Assembly: GCF_027943255.1 (NCBI RefSeq)
Contig: NC_072893.1
Span: forward strand, 61,536,001 to 61,600,000
Origin: Anastrepha obliqua
Lineage: Eukaryota > Arthropoda > Insecta > Diptera > Tephritidae
Reading direction: 5' to 3'
Length of the DNA stretch: 64,000 nucleotides
Below, in pieces: positions 22,623 through 32,081 of the stretch (its first letter is position 1; each line of letters opens with the position of its first letter). The translations under genes were made by a program, and so were the position numbers. The notes below the pieces were generated by a model, which saw nothing but the letters and a program-made list of their open reading frames with translations, had not been told where the DNA came from and ran no database searches.

Positions 22623-23660
22623 ACTAGGTTGATTAACAAGTTTCGGGGCTTGATAAGAAAACATAATTTTATAGTTTGAAATGAACTTTATTATTCAGTA
22701 ATAGTCTACCTGAACATAAATACACTTGTTCCAACGAGATGCCAATTTATGAATGCCAACCCTGAAGTGAGAGTCTGGCTGCAAAATATGCTTCCACAGC
22801 TGCCACACCTCATCATTTGATGGAAAACGCTTTCCACGCATGAATTTTTTAGGTCTGCAAAAAATACAGGTTGATAAGAGCCAAATCTGGAGAATACGGT
22901 GGATGCTCCAACAATTCGAACATTAAATCATGGATTTCAGTCATTGTCAAAATGCTCTTCTGATACTGTGCATTGGTCTGATGAAAAATCATTTTTTTTC
23001 TTTTGCAAACTGAGTCTTTTTTCACGAACTTGTTTCTTCATCTGGTCTAAAAGGTTACAATAATGTTCAGAATTTATTTTTTTACCAGTTTGCAAGTAAT
23101 CCACAAACAATATTCCTTTCGCATTCCAAAAAAATGGATGGTCACACCTTCTTGGCCGGTTACTGGACACGAACTCGTATCGGAGCCACGGTCCACATCC
23201 CTCTTGAGCCTCTTGTTTAGATTTAGGATCATGGTGATAGGCCTAAGTCTCACCCGTAATGGTGAATGGAAGCACAAAATCCACTTTATCCATTCGAAAA
23301 CGCTCAAAATCTTGCTGAGAAAGTCGCATTCTAATGTGGTTTTGTTCCATTGCTTTCAAATGCGGCACCCTTTATGCACACAGTTTTGTGAAACCCAATA
23401 CTTCAGTCCAAATATTGCTTACGCTACCCAAGGAGATGCCTAGGGCTTCTACTAAATCTCTTTCAGTCACTCGAAGATTTTCCAATACGATATCCCGCAT
23501 TTTGTCAAGGATTTCTGGTGTTGTTGCTGTTTTTGGACTCCTTGACGTGGATTGTTTTCAAGGCTTGTACGATCACTTTTAAATCCAGCAACTTATCTCT
23601 CTACTGTACTAATTCATGGCGAAAAATCCTTATATTCGTTCACTTTGATCTGCAAGTGAA
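22623..23660 (-). mobile_element. mariner-type transposon, pseudogenised (copy A)
   Basis: The left end (3' end of the element) carries CTAGGTTGATTAACAAG, similar to copy B at 54.83 kb. The minus-strand transposase relic includes EILDKMRDIVLENLRVTERD and LVEALGISLG (HTH region, about 23430-23520), HHDPKSKQEAQ, KGILFVDYLQTGKKINSEHY, and the C-terminal ELLEHPPYSPDLA block (about 22875-22915). The first catalytic block reads ITGET* where the family has a DET core, so D is replaced by G and a stop follows. The second block reads HQTNAQYQKS, with the D of the HQDNA core replaced by T. Both changes predict an inactive enzyme. The N-terminus decays near 23650. Confidence 0.8.
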
Positions 23661-23763
23661 AGGTGGTAAAAGAACAATAGCGGAATGAAGGGAAAGTAGT
23701 CTAATTGGAGCAGCAACACCACTTATATAGTTGCATGAGAAAAAGTAGGCTTGATCGCATCGA

Positions 23764-23908
23764 ATATTTCTGCCATGAAAAAGCTCCTCATAAAACTATC
23801 TGCCGTTCGGAGTCGGCTTGAAACTGTAAGTCCCTACATTCATGGAACAACATCAAGACGCACACCACGAATAGGAAGAGGAGCTCGGCCAAACACCCAA
23901 AAAGGGGC
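23764..23908 (+). mobile_element. SINE 3' half abutting a mariner
   Basis: Plus-strand SINE body: TCTGCCATGAAAAAGCTCCT, ATCTGCCGTTCGGAGTCGGC, CAACATCAAGACGCACACCA, GAGGAGCTCGGCCAAACACC. It lacks the tRNA-like head. The mariner leader starts immediately after, so the mariner probably inserted into the SINE tail, or the reverse. Confidence 0.8.
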
Positions 23909-24985
23909 AAAAAGTAAGGTGAATTTATTTGTCAAACTTCGCGGGATTAAAATTTCGCTCTATTTATTTTTTTCATGAGTTGGCAGCACTGTTAATAACA
24001 TCTGGGCCAATTTTCATGTGAATGTCATTAGCAGTAATATATTTACGCTTGTGTTTACCAAACGACCAAGAGTGCATTTTTCGATTTTTACAATGTCTGA
24101 TTTGATTGAGCAGAGAAGTGCCATCAAAGTTTGTTTGCGGAATGAAATTTCGGCTGCGGAAATGTTTAGCATGATGCAGAAGGCATTTGGTGATTCGACT
24201 ATGTCGCAGAAAAATGTTTATAAGCGGTTTAAAGAGGGTCGAGAACGTGTTGATGACTTGGAGCGCTCTGGGCGACCATCGACGTCAACAGATGACCAAC
24301 ACGTCAATAAAGTGAAGGAGTTAGTGCTCAAAAATCGTCGGTTGGCTGTTAAAGACCTTACTGATATGATCGGAGTATCAGAAGGATCTGTGGAAACCAT
24401 TTTGAAAGACCATTTGGGCTTACGAAAAGTCAAATCTCGTTTGGTACCGAAAACTCTCAATTTCTTGGAAAAAAGTCGTCGCGTTGATGTGTTGAAACAA
24501 TGCTTTCGGACTATCAGGACAAGCTCAAATGCATCATTACGGGAGATGAGACTTGGATTTATGCTTACGACCCTGAAACAAGCGACCAATCAAGCGAATA
24601 TCGTGCTAAAGGCGAGGCCAGACTGAAAAGAGCACGTCAAAGTCGTTCAAAAATAAAGGTCATGATGACAGTTTTTTTCGATTTTCGTGGTGTTGTGCAC
24701 TATGAATTCCTTCCATCTGGCCAAACTGTTAATAAGGAATATTTTTTGAGCGTTATGCGTCGTTTATGTGAAGCAATTCGTCTAAAAATATCAGAATTAT
24801 GGGCCAACAACTCTTGGTTTTTGCATCACGATAATGCACCGTCTCACACTGCACTCGTTCTTCGTGACCATTTCGCCAAAAATTCCACGCATATCGTTCC
24901 GCAACCACCGTATTCGCCTGATTTGGCTCCGTGTGACTTCTGGCTATTCCCAAAACTCAAGAGACCACTCCGGGGAAAGAAAAAG
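23909..24985 (+). mobile_element. mariner transposon with nearly complete DD34D transposase, one frameshift, 3'-truncated
   Basis: The likely start is ATG at 24093 (MSDLIEQRSAIKVCLRNEIS), not the upstream in-frame ATG at 24018, because the family begins there. It encodes an N-terminal HTH region (DSTMSQKNVYKRFKEGRERV, SGRPSTSTDDQHVNKVKELV) and DHLGLRKVKSRLVPKTLNFL. A single-base deletion near 24493 shifts the frame. The other frame continues DYQDKLKCIITGDETWIYAY (first Asp), FFDFRGVVHYEFLPSGQTVN, WFLHHDNAPSHTA (second Asp) and PYSPDLAPCDFWLFPKLKR (third Asp, 34 residues on). All three catalytic residues are therefore present across the two frames. The C-terminus and 3' repeat are lost at about 24980. 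Confidence 0.9.
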
Positions 24986-26130
24986 TGTAGAAAAGTGTGA
25001 CGAAAATAATTTTTATCCTGTAAAAGAAATTACATATAGGAGAGTTTTTCAAAAATGGTTCAAATTACATTTTCACCAACCGCGAAAAGACACATGTCAA
25101 AAATGTGATTTCTGAAAATAAAAACATCATGTAACAATGTTGAAACCTCAAGCCTCACGGAGGAACAAGATGTACACTTAAAGAACGCTGAATTAGCAAG
25201 AAAAAGTATGCAAGAAGATAAGATTTTGACATAACAAAATCCCGATCAATATTTCGCTTTTTCTTCAGACCTGCAGAAGGCATTGCCCTACCCAAAATTG
25301 TCGGTGTCCATTGCATATTGTAAACGTAATATGTATGGTTTAAATGCAGGATACCACAATTTTCATGATAGTGTACGCGATGTACGAATATGCACGCATG
25401 GGGCGAAACAATTGCAACCAGGAGTGACCCAGAAATTGATTCTTGTTGCTGAAAGCATTTACAAAATGTAACCACGCAGAAATAAGTAATAGCCTACAGC
25501 GATATGTGCACTGAACACAATAGAAATTTTGAATTGGCTTAAATGAGGCTTAAAGTTGTTCAGTCCCCCAAGAATGCCGTAGAAATTATCGACCATAAGT
25601 TTTTATATTCTAGGCACTCTTATCTACCAAATGATGCCGATTTTGGAATTATCGAGAGTACTATAAGAATAAAAGATTTATTGTGTGTCCCAAAAGACTA
25701 GTATACTATCATAAAACAATGCCGAAAATATAAAAAGTTTATATTGCATGAAATGAAACAAGCTGATTTTGTTTTTACAAAACCCTTAGAATATGCAATT
25801 CTAAGAAGGCGAAAAAATATCAATGGTGACGAAGTTAATTGGTTGAAGATATGTTGGATAAGGGTTTAAAAACCAAACCATATACATACAATGCACTAAA
25901 TTTATTGCTCTCATGAAGAAGGCCACAGAACTTTGAAAATATAGTACTAACACGTTTATATCATCATTCCAGGCCAATCACATTCGAAAAATTTATAGAT
26001 CTGGTTAATTTATTAACATATATCCCTACAATACATCATGACGACTTTCAAAAACTTGCTCACAATGAAAAATTTTAAAATATATTAATAGTAAGAGTAT
26101 AAATAATGTTGGTTGAATGGTAAATGCTGA
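24985..26130 (+). pseudogene. Unclassified transposase-like relic (DTCQKCD / DLQKALPYP family)
   Basis: Starting where the mariner breaks off, translation over frames gives VEKCDENNFYPVKEITYRRV and FHQPRKDTCQKCDF (about 24993-25115), ELARKSMQEDKIL, then DLQKALPYPKLSVSIAYCKR and NMYGLNAGYHNFHDSVRDV (25270-25390). Farther on come FVFTKPLEYAILRRRKNING and VNWLKICWIRV (about 25775-25870). I have seen this motif combination in unnamed transposon-derived proteins common in arthropod genomes. The DLQKAL and NMY blocks lie where a catalytic Asp would be expected. Superfamily not assigned. Many stops. An AATAAA occurs at about 26133. Confidence 0.5.
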
Positions 26131-26268
26131 AATAAAGCCCTTTTATTTTGTTATTTTTTTTCATTGTTGAAATATTTAATAAACATTTCATAAAAAGAAA
26201 TTGGTATGTTTCAATTGAGATCCCGTAGTTAATATTTTGTAAATGTAAGATTTTTACTTTTTGCTGAC

Positions 26269-26480
26269 TTTGGAAGTGGTGTAAGTCCTTCTGAAGTCAT
26301 GAAAAGTATAAATTTTTGTTAATCACACTTAAAAAATATTTACATTACAAATTTAAATCAATTTAATATTCAAAAAACATGAAATCAGTGCTTTAACATA
26401 TTCGAACATTTTTCAAACCATTCAAATGAAAACCCTTAAGTATCTCCAAATAATATAAAATGGACTTACACCACTTTCAA
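26269..26480. repeat. 19-bp inverted repeats about 170 bp apart
   Basis: TTGGAAGTGGTGTAAGTCC (26270-26288) and its inverse GGACTTACACCACTTTCAA (26462-26480) match at 18 of 19 positions. The intervening DNA is AT-rich and non-coding. It may be the termini of a small non-autonomous element or subterminal repeats of the unclassified transposon just upstream. No clear target duplication. Confidence 0.5.
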
Positions 26481-26639
26481 GGAAAACGGATCATTTATTA
26501 GGGATTTCTTTGCATGCCATAAATTTTAGTGCAATGAAAAGACATTTCATGAAAGCGAAACTCATAGATTTTTCGAAAGTTATGATTTCGGAGACTTCAG
26601 TCGGCGGCCACAGTGGTCTATCGGGATGTGCAGAAAATA

Positions 26640-27544
26640 ACTTCTGCTCAAATATGAACGAGACGTTATCAATAAAACGGTCCGTGGATGACATATGGCA
26701 AAAATAAATTTTCTGTTTTTTGGTAGGACTGTTATAAGCTTACATGGCAAATTTCAGCGTGATATGTCACATAGTTTGTTTTCTGAGCTACTGTAATCAA
26801 GTCAAGCTCGAGTGTGTTCTTCGAATTCTCTTTTATGACTTCAATTGTCTCAAAATGTTTTCCACGGAGCGGCAACTTGAGCTTGGGAAACAGGAAAAAG
26901 TCACATGGAGCCATATCAGGCGAATACGGTGCTTGCGAAACGATATTAACATTATTTTTGTTCAAATAATCGCGAACAAGACGTGATGTGTGAGCTGGTG
27001 CATTATCGTGATGCAAGAACCATGACTTGTTGTCCCACAATTCCTTCCTTTTAAGACGAATGTTCTCGCGCAAACGCTTTAAAACGTCTAAATAATATTC
27101 AGCGTTAACCGATTTTGCGATTTGTGCGATTTTCAAGCACAATTTCCTTTACTTTTCCGATGTTTTCGTCGTTTACTGATGCTGCTGGACGACGTTCATG
27201 AGGCAAGTTTTCAACCGATATACGGCCCTCTTTGAAGGATTTGTACCACTGGAAAACACGTGCACGCGATAGAGCAGAGTCCCCATAGGTTGTCTGCAAC
27301 ATTTTTAAGGCGTCTGAAGCCGAAATTTTGTTGGAATAACAAAATTTCAAACAAATTCTTTGTTCAACTTGAATTTCCATCGTTGAATTCGAAGAACACA
27401 CTCGAGCTTGACTTGTTTACAGTAGCACAGAAAACAAACTATGTGACATATCACGCTGAAATTTGCCATGTAAGCTTATAACAGTCCATATGTCATCCGC
27501 GGACCGTTTTATTGATAACGTCTCGTTCGTATTTGAGCAGAAGT
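26640..27544 (-). mobile_element. Long-TIR mariner, copy 1 (DD34D, internal deletion)
   Basis: The terminal inverted repeats are exceptionally long: 26640-26828 on the left and 27385-27544 on the right. The right arm lacks about 30 bp (CAAAAATAAATTTTCTG...) that the left arm has. The minus-strand transposase begins MCSSNSTMEIQVEQRICLKF (27401), with SNKISASDALKMLQTTYGDS, ALSRARVFQWYKSFKEGR and NIGKVKEIVLENR. A deletion then joins it to KSVNAEYYLDVLKRLREN. Next come WFLHHDNAPAHTSRLVRDYL (second Asp) and PYSPDMAPCDFFLFPKLKL (third Asp, 34 residues on). The first catalytic block is deleted. The C-terminus NTLELDLITVAQKTNYVTYH lies inside the left TIR. Confidence 0.9.
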
Positions 27545-27601
27545 ACTTAACCCCAACTCTATCGCAACAAGTTAATAACACGTCTCAGACTTTTGGCGAA
27601 A

Positions 27602-27868
27602 TGAGCTCAGCCCTCACAATTGTGCTGTGCTTCCTGATGTTTTTCCACAAATGAAGTAAACTACAGTTTTAACCCAACTCCGAACGGTAGATGGTTTTTT
27701 ATAAGGATATTTTTCATGGCAGAAATGCACTCGGAGATTTGTCATTGCCTACCGAGGGGCGGCCGGAATTAGAAAAAAACTATCATTTGGTGGTTGGTGC
27801 CCGGGTTTTTGAACCTCTACACTTTCGAATATTAGTCACGCAACAAACCATTCGGCTATGGCGGCCGT
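27602..27868 (-). mobile_element. SINE, nearly full length, diverged
   Basis: Minus-strand copy: GAGCTCAGCCCTC, then GATGTTTTTCCACAAATGA, TTTTTCATGGCAGAAATGCA, TCATTGCCTACCGAGGG and, at the head, CAACAAACCATTCGGCTATG followed by GCGGCCG. The promoter region is scrambled around 27790-27830, and the 3' CGCGCCAATTA tail is missing. Confidence 0.75.
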
Positions 27869-28126
27869 ATGTCGCGTAATGCATTAGTAAAATATCAGTT
27901 CATATAAGCAAAAAAACCCTAGTGCTTTATGTTTGTAAAATAATCAGTTTAAGACAAGTTAATATATAAAAAATGTGTTTTCTATATATTTTGAATTTTT
28001 TCTATTTCATATTGGAAGTGCATATGCGTTTTCTTTAATTAAATGAAGCCTCTATTACGTACTTTTTTATCTAGAAGGACATTAATTAATTTGCCGGCGA
28101 ATTTATCATTTTGTTTACTACTGATA

Positions 28127-28715
28127 TTCAAGGCGAATTGAGTACTGAATGAGGCTTCATTAAACAACAGTTATTTTACTCTGACGTCAGCTCTCTTCGC
28201 AACACGAAACAAACGAAGAAAACAGATAAAAGTAGGATTACATGTTTGTGAAAATTCAGTGAATGTCTTTGTAATATTGTGATTTGTGAGATTAAAAGTA
28301 CGCAATCTAATGCAAACGAAGTGCGTTTTTATGCGAATGACGCCGTGGGTTGGTTGTTTCCCTTGCTTTCGCCTACTCTTCTTCTTCACAAACAAGCAAT
28401 TTCCCTTCCTTTTGTTTGTACATTGATTGACTCTTACGACACGGCGAATCCGGAAGGCGCAATCTTCTTCTTCGAGGTTGTAAACCAGGTTATTTAGGAA
28501 CCAGCATTAACACCGATAACAATGTCAGCATTGAAATCCAACGTAGAATCTCTCTTGCCAACAAGTGCTATTTTGGACTAAGTAGGCAACTGAGCAGGAA
28601 GAGGCAGGCCTCCTCTGCGTTGGAAAGATCAGGTGGAGAAAGACTTGGCTTCACTTGGTGTTTCCAATTGGCGCCGGTTAGCAAGAGAAAGAAACGACTG
28701 GCGCGCTTTGTTAAT
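28127..28715 (+). mobile_element. Internally deleted LINE (5' UTR + RT fragment + GGSRRRGRP tail)
   Basis: The first 320 bp match the leader of the LINE at 16.5 kb (TCTGACGTCAGCTC at 28179; TTGTGAGATTAAAAGTACGC; TCGCCTACTCTTCTTCTTC). This leads straight to an RT C-terminal piece, LGTSINTDNNVSIEIQRRIS, then LANKCYFGLSRQL (28490-28590). It then jumps to the C-terminal tail (RWKDQVEKDLASLGV-type, GVSNWRRL..RERNDWRALL, read over frames) ending near 28715. Most of the endonuclease, the RT core and the simple-repeat tail are missing. The C-terminal tail belongs to a different type from the one at 18.7-18.9 kb, despite the shared leader. Confidence 0.7.
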
Positions 28716-29602
28716 ACAAAGGCGAATCTATTAAAGGTGGTATCGGTAAATAAGCTCATTTTTGTTTGTTTTTTTCTTTCGCCGTGTCCATGTAGCTGTC
28801 AGCTCAAAATGAAACATGGCGAATTCGTTCTTTGTTTTCTACTTTGCCAATACTTTGCCGCGACAATCAAACTTACAAAACATTGTTCTTGGTCTAGTAC
28901 CACCACGCCTTGATAAAATATCAGTACCTTAGTAGAATATTCTTCTACTAGTTTGGCTTTTCTCTGCAGGGTATTCTTTGTGTGTACACATATGCATGAT
29001 TAAGTGCGTAAATATGTGCTTTTTATTTATTGCTCGCGTGTTTGCCATACTGCACGCTGCGCATTCTCACAAATATAAATTTTTTTACTAAGATTATCCT
29101 CGCAGCTTTAATGAAGTCATCCAATGCAGTGCGACAATAAAATTACGGAATCATATTTAAATTAGGTAATAATTTGTAAACAAAAAAAAAAAATTATAAT
29201 GAAAATATCAAACAATTCGCTGCAACAAATAAGAGAGGAAAAACAAACAAATTCACTATTTACATACAAATATGAATAAATTCACATATTTACTTGATAA
29301 TCAACAGAACTGTGTAAATAAATTATAATTAGCTTTTTAAAAGCTTAAATTATCCAACTGAGCTCGATAGTGTAAATTAAATAAACGCGAATAAAAATGA
29401 AAAATGCAGAATACAAGGTGGTCCGTATGCATTCCAAATCTGATGTGTCACATTTTCAGTTCACGCTGAGATATTTAAAAATTTTCTCGCTTTCTTGAAA
29501 AAAGTTGACGACGTTTGGATTTGATTGAAGGGGAACATTTTTACCGAAAAATCCTATTTCCAAATGAAGCTCATTTTCAGCCTCGTGACTATGTTAGCAT
29601 AC
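28716..29602. other. Unassigned, AT-rich; possible second LINE leader
   Basis: ACAAAGGCGAATCTATTAAA at 28716 resembles the LINE leader start at 16.48 kb (CAAGGCGAATTAAGAATCTA), so another short LINE head may begin here. Otherwise nothing is recognised. Confidence 0.35.
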
Positions 29603-29615
29603 AATATTGTCTCAA

Positions 29616-29938
29616 CTAAAAAAATAAATAATTGGCGCGTACACTTCTGTTAGGTGTTTGGCCGAGCTCCTCCTCCTATTTGTGGTGTGTGTCTTGATGT
29701 TGTTCCACAAATGGAGGGACCTACAGTTTCAAGCCGACTCCGAACGGCAGATATTTTTATGAGGAGCTTTTTCATGGCAGAAATACACTCGGAGGATTGC
29801 CATTGCCTGCCGAGGGCCGACAGCTATTAGAAAAATGTTTTTCTTAAGTTTGGTGTTTCACCGAGATTCGAATCAACGACCTCTCTGTGAATTCCGAATG
29901 GTACTCACGCACCAACCCATTCGGCTACGGCGGCCGCT
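29616..29938 (-). mobile_element. Full-length SINE with 13-bp target-site duplications
   Basis: The copy runs 5' to 3' on the minus strand from GCGGCCGCCGTAGCCGAATG (tRNA-like head) through the body to TGTACGCGCCAATTATTTAT and a T-rich tail. It is flanked by AATATTGTCTCAA at 29603-29615 and 29939-29951. The A-box-like TAGCCGAATGGG is intact. The B box reads GATTCGAATCT, one substitution from GGTTCGAATCT. The flanking duplication and 3' tail show insertion by reverse transcription using LINE machinery. Confidence 0.9.
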
Positions 29939-29951
29939 AATATTGTCTCAA

Positions 29952-30476
29952 TTGGGCGTCGGAAAATCGATCGAAACAGATCGATATGGAAGCGCCAACA
30001 TATTCCCAACCAGTAACTGCTTGGTACAGATTTTTCTCGAGCAATATCACTGAAATGCATACTGCATAGTTTGTTTAAGAAAATTTGGAATACTGCACCT
30101 TTTCTAATATAGCAATAATTGGAAACAGTCGCCAACTTGTGAATTATGCCACTGTGTCGTAGGCATTAAGGCCTACTGGAATGGTTGACTTTCAGAATCT
30201 ATTGATGGACAGAGAAGTGATGGTGATTGATTCCCCCTAAGAATTTGCAAATTTAAATTTGAAATATATATTGAGCGTGTAGCACATAGTCGCGATGTAT
30301 CAATATGCGATACATCAGTACTTGCTGAAATAAAAACAAAATACACCACAGACTGTATGGTGATAAATACGTTCTTTAGAAATGCGTGAAGAAAAATCGT
30401 GCAAAAAATACATGCGACCTATAGTAAATTTGGGGAAATATTTCACAACTTTAAAAATTAGTATAAACTCGAAATG
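29952..30476. other. Spacer, nothing recognised
   Basis: About 525 bp without coding or RNA features. Confidence 0.45.
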
Positions 30477-31150
30477 CAAGGTGAAGTCCAAAATAAACAA
30501 GACTGGCGTCATAAAAATGTTTTTGATGGCACCATCTTTTTAATGAGTTCGTGCGGTGGAAGTTACATCTCTAGCTGACTTCCAATGACTTCGGTTCAGT
30601 CGTAGTGAGGATTGTCTATCTCGTGCCAGAGTGCATGAGCGCTTTACACGTTTCAGATCTGTAATCATTAAAAACTCCATCGAAAATTTTCGTAAGTTTA
30701 TCAAAAATCAACCGAAACCATCGTTGAAATTCATGGAGATCGTCGGAGTTGAATATATCCAAAACATCGATTTATCGCATTTTAACTGATCATTTGGGCT
30801 TACGAAGGTATGTGCACCTTTCATTCCGCACAAGTTAACTGAGGACTAAAAACTGCTCAGAATTCAATAATCGGAAGACCTCATTAAAGGGGCGAGAAAG
30901 GACGAGGGCTTCCTTTACAACATTGCAACTGCTGATGAAACGTGGTGTTTCTAACATCAACCTGAAACTAAGCCTCAAAGTGCCGAATGGAAAGCCCCAG
31001 ACGAGCCCCCACCCAAAAAATCGAGTTTGGAGATGTCAAGAATCGATGTCGATGCTCATTTGGTTTTATGTTCGAAGGGAATTGTCCACAAGGAACAAAA
31101 CAGATGGAAAAAGAAAACAGGGCTTTGGATTAGAGGATGACGACCAATAG
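30477..31150 (+). mobile_element. mariner fragment, 3'-truncated
   Basis: The likely 5' terminus is AAGGTGAAGTCCAAAATAAA at 30478. The transposase relic: ISKTSIYRILTDHLGLRKVC (about 30765-30815), APFIPHKLTED, GFLYNIATADETWCF (first Asp of the catalytic triad, about 30908-30953), QPETKPQSAEWKAPDEPPPK, and KGIVHKE (about 31078-31098). A stop replaces Q at ETWCF*H, and several frameshifts are present. It ends before the second catalytic block, where it meets an antisense LINE fragment. Confidence 0.8.
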
Positions 31151-31169
31151 TGGCTAATTACGTTCGTAT

Positions 31170-31570
31170 TAAATGCTTCAAGCTACTGATGAATTTCAGC
31201 AGGGGTGATATTTTAATCTGCAATAACCGCAGGTGTGACAAAAAAGTGGGAGTTCAGATGCATAAATCTTTGCCCGCCGAGAAGAGGGGCAGCTGAAAAG
31301 AAGGTGCTGAGATGATTATTCCTCGTCCTCCAGGCAGCTTCTGAAGAAAGGACTTGAAGCAATCCCTCAGGACTTGAAGTAATCAGTTTCACCGGATGCA
31401 TACCTAACGGACAATGCCCGGTAAGGATTCCTACCAAATTCGAGAGCTGCGGCTTTGTTAGCCTCAGAAGGTTCCTCGAGCGATTCCGTAGTACGTGTGA
31501 ACAGAAGGGTTTCGCGACTTTGGACGTTTGCGTACTAGCCAAGTGCTCGTTGATTTGAGGCGAGGCTCAA
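31170..31570 (-). pseudogene. LINE C-terminal fragment with cysteine-histidine tail
   Basis: Minus-strand reading: LRLTKPQLSNLVGILTGHCP (about 31420-31480), followed after a frameshift by CLEDEE*SSQHLLFSCPS (about 31270-31330). This resembles the 'C..C ... H....C' tail found at 5.6 kb and typical of I/LOA-type elements. It is a short 5'-truncated copy with a stop inside the finger. Confidence 0.55.
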
Positions 31571-31885
31571 CTTTGCCGAAGTAGACCACAGGTTCTCAAG
31601 GGAACCTCAATCCCCAATGTTGTGATGAGACCGTCTCCAGTCTTTCGCCTCTACTAATTCTAAAATATTTCTCCTAGCTTTTATCAATTTATTTTGTGCT
31701 CTATTAAGCAAAACAATATGTTAAAAGCTCCTTACGGTTTTCTTTCTATTTGATGCTCCCTCTCTATTTTGTGATGCCGTCAGCACCGATACTTCGCGCA
31801 TGTGTTCTTATGATTGTTAGGACTAAAATCTTAAACCTAAAAATTTTATTAAATTAATGTTACAATAATTAGTAAAGTAAATAAA
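31571..31885. other. Spacer, nothing recognised
   Basis: About 315 bp without features. Confidence 0.45.
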
Positions 31886-32081
31886 GCGATACCAGCTGGT
31901 GGTAGCAGTAGAAGAGGAAGGCCCCATCTGTGTTGGAAAGATCAGCTGGAGAAGGACTTGGCTTCACTTGGTGTGTCCAATTGGCGCCGGTTAGCACGAG
32001 AAAGAAACGACTGGCGCGCTTTGTTAAACTCCGCCAAAATCGCTTAAGCGGTTATCGCGCCAATTAAGAAGAAGAAGAAAT
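31886..32081 (+). mobile_element. 5'-truncated LINE tail (GGSRRRGRP family), best-preserved 3' end
   Basis: It encodes GGSSRRGRP, LRWKDQLEKDLASLGVSNWR and RLARERNDWRALLNSAKIA. It ends GCGGTTATCGCGCCAATTAA followed by (GAA)n. The flanks share AAAGTAAATA (31874-31883; 32088-32097), a possible but low-complexity target duplication. It is the reference for the LINE 3' end compared with the SINE. Confidence 0.8.

Noticed and set aside
24018..24092. Upstream in-frame ATG as start of the mariner transposase
   Set aside because: The family's protein begins at MSDLIEQ (24093). The 25 upstream codons lie in the element's leader.
27260..27481. Plus-strand 73-codon frame ending in the mariner C-terminal peptide
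   Set aside because: It is the inverted-repeat image of the real minus-strand C-terminus and runs antisense through the transposase start. The same applies to 49193-49414.
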